Below, piece by piece: positions 6,067 through 6,402 of a stretch of 6,402 nucleotides of DNA (position 1 is the first letter of the stretch; each line of letters begins with the position of its first letter). Made by a program: the position numbers and the translations under genes. Where the stretch lies: the NCBI GenBank assembly GCA_026002305.1, contig BOBI01000103.1, forward strand, positions 1 to 6,402, read 5' to 3'. This DNA comes from Spirochaetia bacterium. Its GTDB lineage: Bacteria > Spirochaetota > Spirochaetia > Treponematales > Breznakiellaceae. The notes under the pieces are model-generated. The model was not told the DNA's origin. It saw only the letters and a list, made by a program, of their open reading frames with translations, and searched no databases.

Positions 6067-6081
6067 GCATAAGTCTTATGC
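6067..6081. terminator. Weak hairpin between convergent genes
   Basis: GCATAAGTCTTATGC is a perfect inverted repeat (6-7 bp stem, 1-3 nt loop). It lies between the isomerase stop (6057) and the 3' end of the convergent tRNA (6085). The position suits a shared terminator. The stem is short and AT-rich, and no long T run follows on either strand, so the call is tentative. Confidence 0.35.
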
Positions 6082-6084
6082 GTT

Positions 6085-6157
6085 TGGAGAATAGGGGAGT
6101 TGAACCCCTGGCCTATAGATTGCGAACCTATCGCTCTACCAACTGAGCTAATTCCCC
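6085..6157 (-). tRNA. tRNA-Ala (anticodon CGC)
   Basis: The 73-nt gene folds as a full cloverleaf. The acceptor arms GGGGAAT and ATTCTCC contain the G3-U70 pair that specifies alanine, with discriminator A73. The D arm is GCTC-AGTTGGTA-GAGC. The anticodon arm is ATAGG-TTCGCAA-TCTAT with anticodon CGC (codon GCG). The variable loop has 5 nt. The T arm is AGGGG-TTCAACT-CCCCT. The 3' CCA is not encoded (AAC follows), so it must be added by a nucleotidyltransferase. The gene converges on the catabolic operon and marks its end. Confidence 0.95.
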
Positions 6158-6172
6158 GTCTTTGGCATGTTC

Positions 6173-6202
6173 AGTCTAGCATATTTCCATTTGTTAAATC
6201 AA
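6173..6202 (-). promoter_or_regulatory. Possible sigma-70 promoter for tRNA-Ala
   Basis: On the minus strand TTGATT (6202-6197) and TAGACT (6178-6173) are 18 nt apart. The -10 box ends 15 nt before the tRNA 5' end. Each box matches four of six consensus bases. The position is right for a short tRNA leader, but the match is only fair. Confidence 0.4.
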
Positions 6203-6402
6203 GGAATACCCCCGCTCCAAATACATTTTTTCTGCCTTTAACACAAAAACGGCGTGCGGTTTGTAAGACAAAGACGGTGTGCAGATTTTATCGGCAGTTA
6301 AGCGCAAAAATATTTTCCCTTTCGCTCACGCTTGCTACAGTCACCTTTTTGGGCACACAGTTGCTTATTCGCCCCGCTTCGGTCAAGTGAGCTACAGAAA
6401 AA
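6203..6402. other. Intergenic sequence with no recognised gene
   Basis: Neither strand shows a convincing coding region. A minus-strand frame is open from the right edge to TAA at 6300-6298 and ends in KGDCSKRERKGKYFCA. It is basic and cysteine-containing, and I do not recognise it. It could be the tail of a gene that starts to the right of the window, or merely repeat-derived sequence. CTACAG occurs twice (near 6335 and 6392). CTTATTCGC near 6363-6371 also occurs at unit boundaries of the 65-bp repeat, which may be chance. Confidence 0.4.
6241..6290. repeat. Imperfect 25-bp tandem duplication
   Basis: Segments 6241-6265 and 6266-6290 align without gaps at 19 of 25 positions. Core parts are ACGGCGTGCGGTTTGTA and ACGGTGTGCAGATTTTA. 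It lies in non-coding sequence beyond the tRNA promoter. It looks like a decayed local duplication. No function is evident. Confidence 0.5.

Noticed and set aside
6100..6390. Plus-strand 96-codon frame
   Set aside because: It starts inside the tRNA-Ala gene in antisense, spans the repeats and has no family resemblance.

Overview
The window is a bacterial carbohydrate-use locus. It holds a ribose-type (RbsABC-like) sugar ABC transporter and a four-gene catabolic set: a short-chain dehydrogenase, a two-subunit dihydroxyacetone-type kinase (DhaK and DhaL) and an RpiB-family isomerase. A tRNA-Ala(CGC) gene follows on the opposite strand. The host is not certain. The relaxed lipobox of the binding protein (A-F-T-S-C), the mid-range GC content and the hairpin-rich intergenic tandem repeats would suit a spirochaete such as a gut Treponema, but a Firmicute is not excluded. 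That placement is inference.

Layout: 1-44 (minus) is the 5' end of a binding-protein gene with its ribosome binding site. 70-88 is an operator-like palindrome. 87-273 is a 65-bp tandem repeat in 2.9 copies. 284-1267 (minus) is an ABC permease. 1289-2233 (minus) is an ABC ATPase that lacks its N-terminal half. 2229-3174 (plus) is the rest of a binding-protein gene. 3174-5591 (plus) are the SDR, dhaK and dhaL, joined by overlaps or short gaps, followed by the isomerase at 5599-6057. 6085-6157 (minus) is tRNA-Ala. 6158-6402 contains no recognisable gene.

The left 2.2 kb looks flipped. The minus-strand start at 1-44 and the plus-strand body from 2253 fit together in frame as one lipoprotein. A 24-bp stretch of that gene is present twice in opposite orientation (1-24 and 2229-2252), and the second copy interrupts the ATPase. 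Turning the left block round gives a conventional collinear order: ATPase, permease, repeats, binding protein, SDR, dhaK, dhaL, isomerase. The join is either a real inverted duplication or a fold-back or assembly chimera. The second is quite likely, because one repeat copy sits exactly at the window edge.

Working model: the transporter imports a small polyol or sugar, the SDR oxidises it to a ketose, DhaK/DhaL phosphorylate the ketose, and the RpiB-like protein isomerises the ketose phosphate to an aldose phosphate. This enzyme set matches the known D-threitol route (D-threitol to D-erythrulose to D-erythrulose 4-phosphate to D-erythrose 4-phosphate). It also resembles the listerial gol glycerol/dihydroxyacetone operon. 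The isomerase lacks the histidine that opens sugar rings in E. coli RpiB, which fits a substrate that cannot cyclise, such as a tetrulose phosphate.
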